Below the pieces are notes generated by a model. It was not told where the DNA came from, did not search any database, and saw only the letters and a program-made list of their open reading frames with translations. This document shows positions 37,658-49,665 of a stretch of 64,000 nt of DNA, one piece after another; the first letter of the stretch is position 1; each line of letters opens with the position of its first letter. The stretch is from contig VTPC01001891.1 in NCBI GenBank assembly GCA_011009095.1, forward strand, positions 238,768 through 302,767, written 5' to 3'. The position numbers and the translations under genes are program-made. Source of the stretch: Ignelater luminosus. Its lineage: Eukaryota; Arthropoda; Insecta; Coleoptera; Elateridae.

Positions 37658-39995
37658 GTAAGACTTTTATTATTATTAAGAATAAAATAATATTACATTT
37701 AATGTACAGGGTTGTTAAAATTCCAAGTAATGTAGAGTATCAAAGAACTGAATACTTTACTGATGACTTGCTTTTTTTTGGTGAGTTCGTTGATGCTATT
37801 ACCAGTTATATATCTTCTTTTGTTTTTGAGTTATGGGTAAAGATGATTTCTTTAATTTTGTCAACTATGTTTACTATTTCGAAAAATAAAAAAAATTATT
37901 TGCAAACTTTTGGCATGGTTTAACGTCTGGAACAAAGTAACGACTCTAGATTTTTGTCTTATTCAATAGTTTCCGAGTGATAAAAAAAAGGTTTTTTAAT
38001 TTATAGTTGTCATTTTGAAACATTAATAAATTTGAACACCTTTTAAACTTAACATTCAACACTGTCAACCGCATCTACAATCTTCGCAGTGTTGTTATAT
38101 GGTACCGGCCATAGCCTTCTTCGAATTTGTCTTTTTTCGATCGCACGGTACTTTGCACAAGAAAAAGAGGAAAACTGCAAACCTTCTTGGTGCGCACTGC
38201 AAACTTGACGAAATTTAAAAAAAAATCAACTTTCGCCTATAACTCAAATACAAAAGAAGATGAATAAATTCAAATAGAGTGAAGAATCAGCTAACTTAGG
38301 GTGACAATCGAAACAAACATACTTCTGCATATTTTTTTTTAGACAAAGAAGACAGGATTATTTTTAAGCCACGGATTGCAAAAAGCAGTATATTGCTAAT
38401 AATTCAGTAACTTCACTGCCTGTTGATGCACTGAGGTATGTTTGTTTCATCACAATTATGACTTGAAGTTTGCTGTTTTTTGACTCTGTACTAATGAATT
38501 CAGCAGGAAAAGTAGAAAATGTGTATTTAGATTTTTTCTAGTCATTCTAGTTTCTGAGATACCCTACATTTACCTTAAATGTGAATCACCGTGTACAATA
38601 AAAATGATATTTTGACAGATTTCCCAAAAACATTTACCTTATATTTTCTTATTTTAAACACATTGACATTCATATTAGTTACGGACACACTTTATAATTG
38701 ATAAGTTAAATAGAAACACGTCAGCTGGTAAATCTTGTCTTTTAGAAAAGCAACTGATAATGATATCCTTTATAATCTGACTATTGGAGATGGTCGCGAT
38801 CTCTATTCGAAATGTAAAAAACTAATTTGAAGGTGATTATCGGGTGATCACACTGTTGCCACAACAGTAAAACATTTCATCAGAAATCATAATAAATGTT
38901 ACTCCTATAAATCTTCAGATTTGAAAATTCACAGCTAGCTGTGGCAACGCTGATTGTGGCTGATGATCATCCTTCCTTCTGCGGTTTGACGAAAGGATCT
39001 TACAGAATAAGCGTCGATTTCGGGCCCAGCTAAAATGCATATGGTTACTAGGCTATATTTTGTATACCGCGTGTTTCACTTTTCACCTTCACACCTTTGT
39101 ATTTTCCTTATTTATCTTCTGATCGATTTCATGTTGTAGCTTAATATACTTTAACCCTTTAAAAGGATTATTTATACAATTTTGGAATACTTTTACTGCA
39201 ACTACTTGTCTGCTGGAATCAAAAATAAATACGGAAAATTGGAAAGATCATAGTAGCCCTAGTTTTATAAGGAAAGGCTATTAAAAAACGTCATTTATTA
39301 GAATCGCAAAAATAACCAAAATCCAAATTTTGATTTATTAAACGTTTTAAATTTTGCATTCACGTAAGCTAACGTCACGATGACAAACAAATACGTACAA
39401 GGTGACATTTCAGTATTGTAGGTTGCTGTATGCATCATAAACGTAACACCGCGCAAAACTATTTTTCTATAAATTGATTTGAACTGTAGCAAAATATTTA
39501 AAAAAGTATAATATAAGAAAAAGGTAGTGTTCGTTCATAATAGCAAGCAACTGGCTAGGATTAGGAATACATTTAGCTGCAAGCTTGAAGAACAATATCA
39601 AGTTGAGGTTAGCATATAAACTCTCAATATAGTACGCCAATGAAATTGCCATAATATTATTTGAGGTTGATAGTAAGTAGTTGTAGGAAACATAAAGAAA
39701 TAATTTCTAATTACTAAAAGTACTAAGACAACTATGTCGAACACTATATTTGTCGTTAATTGTCATAACGAAGGTTAGGTATGTCGTCACATTTCAAATT
39801 GCAATTAAGATAATAATTATGAAGCGTATAATGGATAAACAACCAGTATTTTTATTATAAAAATTCACAGAATACACGCAAACAAATGTTAATACAGAAC
39901 AATAATAAAAAATACTACAACAGAAATTGTAGAATCAAAGATTCTTACATTGCTACTAATACCACAGATTAAATAAAAGTCAGATGTTTCACTTC
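37658..39995. other. Noncoding DNA after Gr copy 3
   Basis: No C-terminal Gr exon seen. Short inverted phrases CGAAACAAACATACTTCTGC (near 38308) and GCACTGAGGTATGTTTGTTT (near 38428) suggest a small decayed MITE. GTGATCACACTGTTGCCACA (near 38846) is partly mirrored by TGTGGCAACGCTGATTGTGG (near 38940). The open frame at 37702-37923 is not receptor-like. Confidence 0.45.
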
Positions 39996-39996
39996 G

Positions 39997-40031
<35 letters not shown>

Positions 40032-40036
40032 TCTCC
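39996..40036. repeat. CT dinucleotide microsatellite
   Basis: About 20 CT units with three interruptions. Confidence 0.93.
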
Positions 40037-40256
40037 AAGCAACACCCAGAGCTTGCGATTTTGACATGTACCGAGCTAGCAGCACAGCGTGGTATGCACT
40101 TTTCATTAAACGCGCGTAAAAGAGTAAGCGTGGTAAACTCTCAAAGCTGCAAATGTAAATGCGCAGAGACAAAAAATGGGAACATTGGTGGTATAGGGAG
40201 TGACATATCTGACTATTATTTAATCTGTGCTAATACATCAAAACAAAATGCCTTTC

Positions 40257-40635
40257 TAAGGGCCGTCTGACACGGTGTTAAATTTGGCGTCAAAATTGAC
40301 TACAAAATGACAAGAGAATATTTAAGGCCGCCTGACACGGTGTTAAATTTGACTTCAAAAATTACTACAATTTTGTCATTGAAATCTGACACCGTTGCAT
40401 ACAGCACATTTAACGTTAAAACTGCGTTTAAAAATTTGAAATGGGAATATTTAGAGCATGTTTTTTACACGCAGAATTAACACAATTTTTAAAGCGTGTT
40501 CTAAATATTCCCTTGTCAAATTTTTAAATGCTGTTTTGACAGTAAATGTGCTGTATGCAATGATGTCAGATTTCAATGACGAAACTGTAGTCAATTTTGA
40601 TGTCAAATCTAACACCGTGTCAGACGGCTCTAACA
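40257..40635. mobile_element. Foldback MITE with duplicated left end
   Basis: The right end, reverse-complemented, reads GAGCCGTCTGACACGGTGTT then AGATTTGACATCAAAATTGA. The left end reads GGGCCGTCTGACACGGTGTT, and a second left-end copy (GGCCGCCTGACACGGTGTTA) begins at about 40325. From that second copy the arms pair nearly to the centre (near 40480) through GCATACAGCACATTTA and GGGAATATTTAGA, making a long hairpin. A single-arm relative lies at about 53409-53560. Confidence 0.85.
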
Positions 40636-41549
40636 TATAATTCTATAACCTGACGTTTGTAAGCATGAGGCTACATTACGTACAAGGAGGCTATAATTTA
40701 TAACGGTTGTTAATTGAAATTTACATTCGAATAAGAAAATTACCTTTGCCACTGGTCACTGCTTTCGATCTAACCTATACATATACAGAATTTGATAAAA
40801 ATGCTTTTGTGTGCGCGTATGTGCGTGTGCGCGTGTGTCAGTGTCAATCAAATTTAGGAATATTGCATAGTGCTGATGCCAATAGCACCATCTTACCCTA
40901 GACATGTTACTAAAATTATAAGTTATAAGTTATAGCATGCATTGTTGAAATTCAGTTTTGAATGCTTAGAGTCGTATATATTTTTTGTCATTGATGACGT
41001 AATTATCTATGCTCGTGGTATGGGGTTATACCAAATAGCATAAATTTGTTGGAAATATTTTACAGTATTAACTGGCAAAAGCGAAATGTTTATGAATGTA
41101 AAGTTAATACTAGTAAGAAAACCACCGATGTCCAATAACTGTGGGTTGAAAATGCTGGAAATTTGGAGATGAAAAATATGCCTTCTTTAAGAGTTTATTA
41201 CTCTTATCGGATTTGTGCTGATCATTTGAAGAGAAAGTATGTGATATACAGCACAAATAAATTATGCAGAAGTACTGTACTATCTACCATTAATTATTTA
41301 GCTGTCCGATACGGTAAGAAATACTAAGCAAAATTATTTTACAAATACTTATTATTAACAGGCTGTCGAAGGTGCAAATGTTATTTCCGATTTTACTTTA
41401 TTTTAGTTATTAATTCTGGCCTAAATGAAAGAACTTGTTTTCACACACCAATTTGATGATGATTTTCCTAAAAAAACAAGTAAATGAAGCTCATTTTAGA
41501 GGTAAATAAATAAATCTTTATAATACAAATTTTGACCTAAGACTCTTTT
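40636..41549. other. Noncoding DNA
   Basis: Contains a GTGTGCGCGTATGTGCGTGT alternating purine/pyrimidine run near 40808. No gene seen. Confidence 0.5.
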
Positions 41550-41961
41550 CTAAGACCTGTATGACACTGAAAAATTTTATAAAAATTTAGAAAAAAATTT
41601 TTGTCAAATTTCTGTAAAGAATTTTTGATATATTGTAGCAGCCTGCTTTGTATGCAACTTGTACAAAATTTTCTATGAAATTTTTGACGTGCGCATGCGT
41701 GTTTTTGGCATTTTTATACAGCTATTTCGTTTAACCTTTTGTCTACTTTGTCTCAGCTGATTTTGATGTGCGCATGAGTTCCGTACGCATTTTCTCGCAC
41801 AAAATTTCTTCTTTTTAGAACACGTTCTAAAAAGTTTTTGCTCAACGAAATTTCTACAAAAATTTCTATGCAAACTCCATTTGCAACCATCAAAAAATGT
41901 TTAAAAAGTAATTTCTGTGAAATTTATCAGAGAATTTTTCATAGCGTCAAACAGGTCTAAG
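41550..41961. mobile_element. 412-bp MITE
   Basis: Ends CTAAGACCTGTATGACACTG (left) and CGTCAAACAGGTCTAAG (right) are imperfect inverted repeats. Pairing extends inward through GAAAAATTTTATAAAAATTT against runs like AATTTTTGTAGAAATTT. The interior is rich in AAATTT words and the GTGCGCATG phrase occurs twice (near 41690 and 41767). No coding sequence. Confidence 0.7.
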
Positions 41962-42443
41962 AAAGAAGAAAATGTCGCAAGTTACATTTAGATGTCAGCT
42001 TAAAAGAGAGCTTCTTCAACAGTAAGAACCTGAGTCATCTGTAGACCGGAAAAGGAACCAGTTTTATGTTTAGTTGGAGTAAGCAAATTTATCAGACTTA
42101 TAGCAAGGGAAAAAGCTTAAAACAGCAGCTGAATCGATTTATTCGAGAAACTAAGTAGTCGTTACAGAAAACTAAATTAAAAAAGTGCTAAATATTCTAT
42201 AAATAAAAATTTAAGGCGATTTCCAAAACAATTTAAAAATTTGAGTCCTATAGCTACTATTGTTCTAATAAGTCAGTTGTGTAACAAATGCAATGACATG
42301 TAAAAATAGTTTAAACTAAAAAGCAAATATTTGGTTAGATTCCTCCAAATCTTGTTAAATTATACCATTTATTATCTTGGAAATATTCATAAAATAAAGA
42401 ATAATTTATGTATTGGAGATCCATAGCTTAAGGTTCTTATGTG

Positions 42444-42615
42444 TTGGATAATTTGAATTAGGTACTTCCTTAAGTTTTATTTTTTATTTATTTATTTTTC
42501 TCAACCCGTTTCGTGTATATGCTATCTCCTGATGATGTGCATAGCCACGAAACCGGTTGGAAAAATAAATAAATAAAAAATAAAACTTAAGGAAGTACCT
42601 AATTCAAATTATCCA
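42444..42615. repeat. Near-perfect 72-bp hairpin with 30-base loop
   Basis: Arm 42444-42515 starts TTGGATAATTTGAATTAGGT, and arm 42546-42615 ends ACCTAATTCAAATTATCCAA, its exact complement. Pairing covers CTTCCTTAAGTTTTATTTTT with very few mismatches up to CGTTTCGTG/CACGAAACCG. The loop includes CTCCTGATGATGTGCATAGC. The GATGATG then GAAACCGGTTGG phrase resembles terminal sequences of some animal retroelements, but the family is not identified. Confidence 0.9.
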
Positions 42616-43129
42616 AAGAATAATTTTACCAATAAATATATTTGCTGTTATTTAGTTAAATTATAGATGCATGTATTTGTTCTGAAAACAAATTTAAAAA
42701 CTAAGAAATTTAAAAACGGCGCTTTTTTATTGTATTAATTCTTGGTCCAAAACCTGAGGGGCACCACTAGAAACCAGTTCGACAAAATTCCATTTCGATC
42801 CAAATTTATTGAACGGCGTAAGTAGACGCCAGCTGTGATTTAGAATGTTATAACCTAAACATACATAACAAATTTAAAAATGCATAAATTCCCACATAAT
42901 AGGAAAAGTTTCTGGAATAAACGGTGAGTCTTTTGTTATTAATTTGTATTATAACCTAAAATTGTATTCGTTACAGCAGTATGTTAACTTGTAAATCAAT
43001 CGCTCCTAAATGTAGCGGTAATTCTTTACGCTAGTAATTGAAACTGAGCGATACCAAAATATTCGTTTAAACTGAACGAAATTGAGTAGTAGTGATTTGA
43101 ATCCCACCGTAGAGTGATTAACAAATAAA
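42616..43129. other. Noncoding DNA
   Basis: Nothing supported. Confidence 0.5.
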
Positions 43130-43390
43130 CCAACTCTTTAAAAATCATTTGTTCTTTTCAAATGCCGCCTGATGACCTTCAACTAATAACTAGGCGATAA
43201 TATGATATTTTCGAACAGATGTCGCTACTTTTACTCATTTGGCGGGCGTATGCGATTGTCTTGGCATCTATTATAGAAACGCAGCTATATATCATTTAAA
43301 ATCGACGTTTTGTAACAGAGGTCTGTGGTTTTGTTTTCGAACTAGTTTCCGGCTTTTTGTAAAAGTTGGTTTAGTTGTTAATCACTACAG
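43130..43390. mobile_element. Deleted relative of the 19871-20917 element
   Basis: Shares ACTCTTxAAAAATCxTTTGT, CTTTTCAAATGCC, TTTTCGAACAGATGTCGCTA and CATCTATTATAGAAA with the nested element, in the same order but with most of the interior missing. Ends are not as well preserved; AACTAGTTTCCGGC near 43337 matches the right-hand side of the other copy. No coding sequence. Confidence 0.7.
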
Positions 43391-44313
43391 GCTCCTTAAG
43401 AGGCTTCTTATCCTGTAACTATCCTGTACTGCCTTTTAATGTCATCTCTTGGTGGATAATCTTTTCTTATAAAGTATAGTACAATTTTATTATATTGGTT
43501 CTGTCCACGAATGGTAACTATACATGTGAACAACTTCCACATGTCAATCAATGAGGAGTTTTTTTTCATTGATAATGCAATAGCGTGCTACCTGTTTGTC
43601 GGCATAAGTCAGCGAAGAGGGCGTTTTAAAAGTGCTGTCTATTTGCGTTTATGGAAATTGACGTTTGCTGCCGATCGTTCAGGAAGTTTATGATGCCAGT
43701 GATATCACTTACTAGTTCGTGGACACCGGTGGACACAAGCATTAATTAATTAACCATTTTAGGAACTAAAGCACTTCGATCGCGGTCTACTTTTTATTTT
43801 TATACGATTGGTAATGTGTTGAGAAATGTTATTGATACTATAACTGATCATGAAGCTAGGCGTTAAGTTTAAGATTAAGGATAAAGTCGAAAATAACGTG
43901 CTAATGGAAAAACGTTTTATTTTTTTCTATTAACATTTAAAGGGAGATTCACAATTGACATTAATAACTACCTACTAACTTTAACAAAAACGCAAATAAG
44001 AATGTTATAAAAGAGACTTGTTATAAACTTATGTTTATGTCAGTTATTACATCAGCATCAACCATACTGTCAAAACAACTAGAAAATCTACACTAATTTA
44101 TATTATTTAAGTTTCCATTTTTATTCACGTTCATGTTACCGTTCCGTTTGCGTCAATTTTATTCAAAAGCGCCGTCTATTGGTTCATGAGTTTTACAAAC
44201 ATTTAACATTAGATGCAAACACTGCCCAAATACAAATTAACATTTACAAGAATATCACGGTAGACTCAAATGTAGTTACAACTTACACCGTTGGTGGATA
44301 GAATCGTCAATTA
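43391..44313. other. Noncoding DNA
   Basis: No gene recognised; the open frame at 43511-43693 matches nothing. Confidence 0.5.
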
Positions 44314-44782
44314 AACGAGTCAGAATTAAAAAGAACTAATTCCATAAATTCTATATAAATGTTCAAAAAACGACAAAAACGACTCAAATCTTTATTTTTA
44401 ATCAAAACTGAAACGTTTTTTTACTAAAGCATTTAGCTGTATAACAGTTAGCAATAAAAAAAAGAGAAACAGAGTTAGTTTCCCTTTAATTCTGAAAGAA
44501 TGCATTTGAAAAGTTATTGATCTCCTAAAACGTTATTAGAAATTCTATGTATAGAAAATAGATAAGATATATAAAACGTTCTTATTGGCTACCCGGTCGC
44601 AGGCTTATGGGCACCAACTCCCCTACCATTACCCTTTTAATCCCATCACATGCGATTTTTAGGTAGAAAAAGTAAAGGTAATTTCGATTAGTTCTGATCT
44701 AATTGATGCATAGCATCAGAACTGTAAAAAATAAAAAGTGAAAATGTTAAAAAAATAGAGTTCCTTTTAATTCTGACTCGTT
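44314..44782. mobile_element. MITE with AACGAGTCAGAATTAAAA ends
   Basis: Left AACGAGTCAGAATTAAAAAG and right CCTTTTAATTCTGACTCGTT are inverted copies; TCAATT lies on both sides (44307-44312 and 44782-44787) as a possible target duplication. About 470 bases, noncoding. It lies immediately upstream of the Gr copy 4 promoter block. Confidence 0.75.
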
Positions 44783-44814
44783 CAATTCTAAAAAGCGACA
44801 AAATCGATACATAA

Positions 44815-45052
44815 GCTGTTTGTATTTACGGTTGGTAGACACCACAATATACTTTATTTGATTGGCGTTATTTATCTAGTTACTAGTTAATATTTCAGTT
44901 ACAATTATTCGCTGAAGTGGTTATCTAGTTTACTAATTTGACGAAAAAGTGTCGTCTTAATTTTCTACAATATTTGCTAATGCTTTATTACTATACAAAT
45001 AACACCCACCAAAAAAAAGAGATTACATTGTTCATTCTCATCACAGTATGAA
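44815..45052 (+). promoter_or_regulatory. Conserved 5' flank of Gr copy 4
   Basis: Shared, with divergence, with the flanks of the Gr copies at 51581 and 58316 and with the orphan block at 55355: GCTGTTTGTATTTAC, TTTGATTGGCGTTATTTAT, GCTAATGCTTTATTACTATA, CAAATA and TCATCACAGTATGAA just before ATG. Conservation of noncoding sequence beside each coding exon suggests each carries its own promoter. CATCACAGT could be an initiator; this is inference. Confidence 0.55.
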
Positions 45053-45946
45053 ATGGATGTGTACGATGCTCTTAAACCTCTATATATTTTAAGTAAGTCT
45101 ACTGGACTGATCTCATGTAGTCTGCAAACTAACCATGGAAGAAAATATACCTTTCTAACAAGAGACCTTATTATAAACGATATTACGGGAATATTAGTAA
45201 TGACAATCTATTGTCTTTCTTTATATTACTACGTTTCTTCAGTGGATGAAACTATCACTATCGCGGGGTTTGCACATTTTATTGTAGTCTGTGCTACTGG
45301 CATTAACGGCGCAGGCACCTTGATAACCACACGATTGAAAAGGAAATGCTTGATGGCTTGTGTTAATAACCTAGCAGATTTGGATATTGATATAAGGAAT
45401 GTAACCAATAACAGTATTTGTTATTTAACAACAAAAAAGAGCTTACTTCATCGAATCATCTTCTGTTACAGTTTGATATTAGTAATGCTTCTTCTGGAGA
45501 TTCTGGGAATTCTACTATTTACAGAACTATGGTCTCCTTTTACAACAATGTTCTATTACATCTCCACGATATTAGCTGTTAATCGCTTTCTTTGGGTGAA
45601 CTTTTTTGTTACAGAAATCTGTAACAGAATATATAAAGTTAATTATTTTCTAAATAATCGCACTACTGAGATAACCCGCACAAATAAAATTACAAAATCT
45701 ATGAGGATATATGTGCGTTTGTGTAACATCAGTAAACAAATAAATGGGTTATTCGAAAGCAATTTACTTGGACAGTTACTGATCTGTTTTGTAGTTTGTC
45801 TGCAGGTCATATTTAACCAAACTGCGCATACCATTTCTATTGAGAAAAAGAATATTTGTGAATTAGGAGCACTATTTATATGGTTGTTTTTAGAAATGAT
45901 GGAAGTGTTTGCTGTGGTTCATTGCTTCACTGTTTTACATGACCAG
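45053..45946 (+). CDS. Gustatory receptor large exon (Gr copy 4)
   Basis: An intact 298-codon exon starting MDVYDALKPLYILSKSTGLI. It encodes six membrane passes of a gustatory receptor of taste neurons. The motif RLKRKCLMACVNNLADLDID after the second segment and RLCNISKQINGLFESNLLGQ before the fifth are shared with copies 5 and 6, to which it is the nearest intact relative. It lacks the eight or so residues around SEIKCLGI that copies 5 and 6 carry before the signature. It ends GAC CAG|GTAATT, phase 0, a weaker donor than GTAAGT but identical in position. The frame runs only 27 bases further. TM7 and TYhF are absent. No lesions. Ligand unknown. Confidence 0.88.
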
Positions 45947-48152
45947 GTAATTTGCTATTTAATATGTTTTTAGATGATTTGAAAATTACTTAAGACCTAA
46001 AGATCTTTCCTACTACCGGGATATCGTAGAAACAAGAAACTTAGATGTAACGCCTTGTACTTCAGAAATGATGCGTTTTGGACACGTGTTTATAAGGTAT
46101 CTAATGGGCTTATTTTTGGATCTGTAGAAAGACATATTGCATATTAAGAAAGAATAAGGTTTTCTCTTTTAACAAATGATTAAATAACCCAAGTTATTCA
46201 GAATTACATAAATTACTGAAAGATTACTATGATTTATTATAGCAGCTTTAAATTACCAAATTACGCTATCTTATCAAATTTATGTAATTCACATAAATTA
46301 AGAATTTCTTTAATTTCTCATAAATTAGTCTAATCTATGGCATTTCCTATGTTTCAAATATCACTCTAATCTTGACTTGGTAAACGCACTTTTATTCAAA
46401 TGTTTTTAAGCGTATTCTTTCTTTTTGATAATGTGGAACATAAAACAGTGAACTAATTTTTTCTATTTTGCGTTTAGAATAAGTCTATTCTAGCACCCAA
46501 ATGACGTCATTTGAATGTTAGAAAAAGTCGTTGGCGTGATAGAATAGGCAAGTAAAATTTACTGTATTGATGTTGCTAGCGTTGAACTGTCATACGTCAA
46601 AGAACAAAGCAAATTAACAAATAACAATGAAAAAGAAGTTTTTTTCACAGCCGCCCAAAATTACGCCACATAAATGTCACCAACCACCGTAAAATTCACT
46701 CGACTTAAAATTTTTATTATTTAATTTAGAAAATGGTATAAAGCAGCAAAATAGGAAAATAGTATAAAACACTCGTTGCAGAAGGTCTTTCAAGCACTCA
46801 TTTGTTCCTCAACTCGCCGCTATGCGGTTCGTTTCGGAATTTCAAATATTATTTTTCCTTAATAAGTTAAAACAAAGGATTTTCTTCTTTTCTCAACTGC
46901 AATCTTGGATTTCAACGTTTACATTAACGCTTCGCCATTGGTTTCGTGTCAATAATAGAGTCTATATTTGATAATCCTGAATATACTAGTTATATTAGAT
47001 GAGTTGTTTCGTAACGCTAACTAAAGCGTGACCAATCGTTTTTGATTGGAAAACAATAACGTCATATAGCGACCTGGTACCACTCTGTCCGTCAAGTTCT
47101 GTTAAAATCAGGAACCAATTCTGGAAGCTGGTTTCTCGGTCTGGTATACATACATGTCTCCCTCGTATTAGTTTTTGGCTTTCTTCCACAATTTCCAGAT
47201 TGTTAACATAACCTCTAAATAAAAATAAAGAAATATAATAAAATAAATAGTAACTCTTTTAACGTTACTACTTCCAGTTGAAAATTGTTTAATGGATTTA
47301 TACAATATGTGTGGAAAATTGTAGTTAAGGCAATAATGGTATTAATCCGGTTGGTTTAATGATGATTAGCACGTGATACCTAACTTCAAATTGTATTTTA
47401 ATAAACATCCTGTTGTTTAAATAATAATTCGTTCTCTTACTAGTAGTAAATCCCAAACAAATGATTAAACAGTAATGCGGCATATATTCATTGATCTAAA
47501 TTTTCATTGGCCTAATCATAAATTATCACAGTAGCATAGCTTGCCGTGTAATTGCCAAAACAAATGATTATTTTAGTCTGCTTTGCACTGCATTGAGTAA
47601 CGGAATAGGTGCGTAATTTTAAAAATGTGTGTTTTACTATCATTAGTCATGTTTTATTTCAATTTTGTACATCTAGACATCTGAAAACAGAAGTGAAAAC
47701 CTCACTCCACGCCACTGCACGAAACGTATTATTTCTGATTAATATGTTGAGTGCATTCTATTTTATTTTGTTCTTGACAAGCGGTAACACCAAAGTTATT
47801 ATATCACGTTGTCAAGGATATAATTGCTTATTAATACCTGGTAACTAGGTAAAATGCTTTATTACTACAGCTCGACTGACCTCAGAAAAACCCGGAGTGG
47901 GCGTGTACGGAAGAGCTACATGTTGATCAAGTAAACTCACGTCCAAAAATTTTTCTTTGGGAAATTTAAATAAAACTAAACATTACCAATAACATGAAAT
48001 GAACTTAAGACAACTTTTTGTCAGTTAGTGTACTCGAGTAAAATTACGCTTCTGATTGGTCGACGTTGTTTGTTATTGAAATTAGTTCGCATATTTTCCG
48101 GGACTTTTCTGAGGTCGGTCGCGCTGTATTAGTTAATTCTGTAATGAATTAT
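45947..48152. other. Noncoding DNA after Gr copy 4
   Basis: No C-terminal Gr exon found. Contains a perfect 16-base palindrome with a CRE-type core (46498-46513) and a minus-strand exon-like frame listed separately. Confidence 0.45.
46995..47215 (-). other. Exon-like minus-strand open frame, unknown
   Basis: After a fair splice acceptor (TTTTTATTTAG, minus strand, near 47216) the frame reads GYVNNLEIVEESQKLIRGRH, VCIPDRETSFQNWFLILTEL and on to SVTKQLI and a stop. The composition is balanced and protein-like rather than AT-driven. I recognise no domain and see no partner exon. It could be the last exon of a host gene on the minus strand, a transposon relic, or chance. Confidence 0.25.
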
Positions 48153-49665
48153 ACAGGGTGTTTGACAATTGGTAGAACAGGTGCATGTAGTCACATTCCT
48201 CATGTAAAACTAAGACGAAGATGTTTACCGAAGAAAGTTTCTGGATGCGTAATTGCTTCTCCATAAAGCAATTTAAGAACGTAGGACAAACATACAAACA
48301 ATAATTATGAAGATCCAGTAACCAAACAACACTCACTTGATTTATTTAAGATTTAAAACAAAAACTTATGCGGCCTAGCGATTATGCGAGTTAAGCAATG
48401 CTAGCCGTGGTAAGAAGTTAAATGGGTGGCTGTCTACGGCTCGGTGTGTCCACCCATTCGACAAATAGCGGTAAAATAAGATGGTAATGATAATAATGAA
48501 TGAATTAATAAAAATAATAAACTTATAAATTACAAATTTACTCAGATTGATTATAAAAACCAAACTTAGTATAACTAAGTTTAACAAGTGTTCAAATTGT
48601 CCTCCATTAGCTTTCAGCTACTGAATTATGAAAATTTCTAAGCATTTGTGTATATTTGCTTTTACACTGTCCATTATTTATGCTTGCAGGTTTTGTAAAT
48701 TTTCTGGAGGTGTTTGGTAAACCTTCAGGAAACTTCAAACGAAAAAATCCAAATGATTTAAATCGGGGAGCGCGGTGACCACGATTATAGGATCATTACA
48801 ACCTATCTAAAGCTGCGAGAAATCTTCGTTCAACCATTCCCTGACATACAGGCATAATGAGCTTGAATCGAATTAAAAATAATTTTTTTCCATTCAGGTG
48901 TTACGATAAAAAGTGAAGTCCACTTATGTTGCTTGCTAGTACTTAAATTCAAACATTTAAAGAGAATCTGACTTGGTTTCTAGACGGTCTTATACAATGA
49001 ATCTTCGTGAGTTCACTGATACATATTGTGACAATTAAAAATGCCGTCTGGTGAAAAAATGGTTTCAAACAAACACTTTGTAAAATTTGTTCTTCTTGTT
49101 CAGGGTTAAAACGAGTTAACTCGGTTTGGTTATTTAACCTCTTCTTTCTCAACCGCCCATCCAATCTTCTAAATACTTCACAAACTTCACAAGCCTAGTC
49201 TATATTGGCATATTCATTAAAACTAAACTTCATTGCTTACCAATAAATGGTGCCAATGAGAAACTAAAATTATGACAGATTCGGAATGACAACAGTAATT
49301 GACAGTGATAATTTATCGAATAAAAAATTTCAAATACTAGTCGGCTCAGTGTGCTTGTACGGCATTTCCAATAATAAGATTTTTGCCAAAGCATCAATTT
49401 TCAGTATAATAAAATACAAAACTTAAAAATTTGCTGTTATTTTAAAAAATCTGTTGATAATATCCTTTCAAAATATTGCAAGTACGAGGTGTAACCAATG
49501 CCGGTTTTTTATTTTATGGAGTATTTGTTCAAAATCTCCAACTTTGATTGACTCGTGAGGAAAGAGGAGACATCCACGAACGTTTTCGTACAGGACTTTT
49601 CCTCTCAGTTTTAGTCGGGGAATCTATCTACGTGAAGCTGTTTCGCCAATTATCGAATATCCTGT
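48153..49665. mobile_element. Mariner-like element with ACAGGGTGTTTGACAATTGG ends
   Basis: Left end ATACAGGGTGTTTGACAATT then GGTAGAACAG. Right end CTGTTTCGCCAATTATCGAA then TATCCTGTAT. Reverse-complemented they match over about 30 bases. TA flanks both ends, inside a longer TGAATTATA/TATAATTCA palindrome. The length is 1.5 kb, and the transposase lies on the minus strand. This ACAGGGTGTT type of end is frequent in insect mariner-like elements. Confidence 0.85.
48590..49235 (-). pseudogene. Mariner-like transposase of the 48-49.7 kb element, decayed
   Basis: Read on the minus strand from about 49235: MKFSFNEYANI (N-terminal helix-turn-helix start), RLDGRLRKKRLNNQTEL, PEQEEQILQSVCLKP, then many stops and shifts. 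PEWKKIIFNSIQAHYACMSG precedes PRSPDLNHLDFFV, the third catalytic region. The C-terminal end is VYQTPPENLQNLQ and ANGGQFEHLL, diagnostic of insect mariner-like transposases with an EYADI-type N-terminal domain. The middle of the catalytic domain is largely deleted or unreadable. Not functional. Confidence 0.82.

Noticed and set aside
37702..37923. Frame just downstream of Gr copy 3, considered as its second exon
   Set aside because: Translation lacks a membrane segment of the right type and the TYhF signature.
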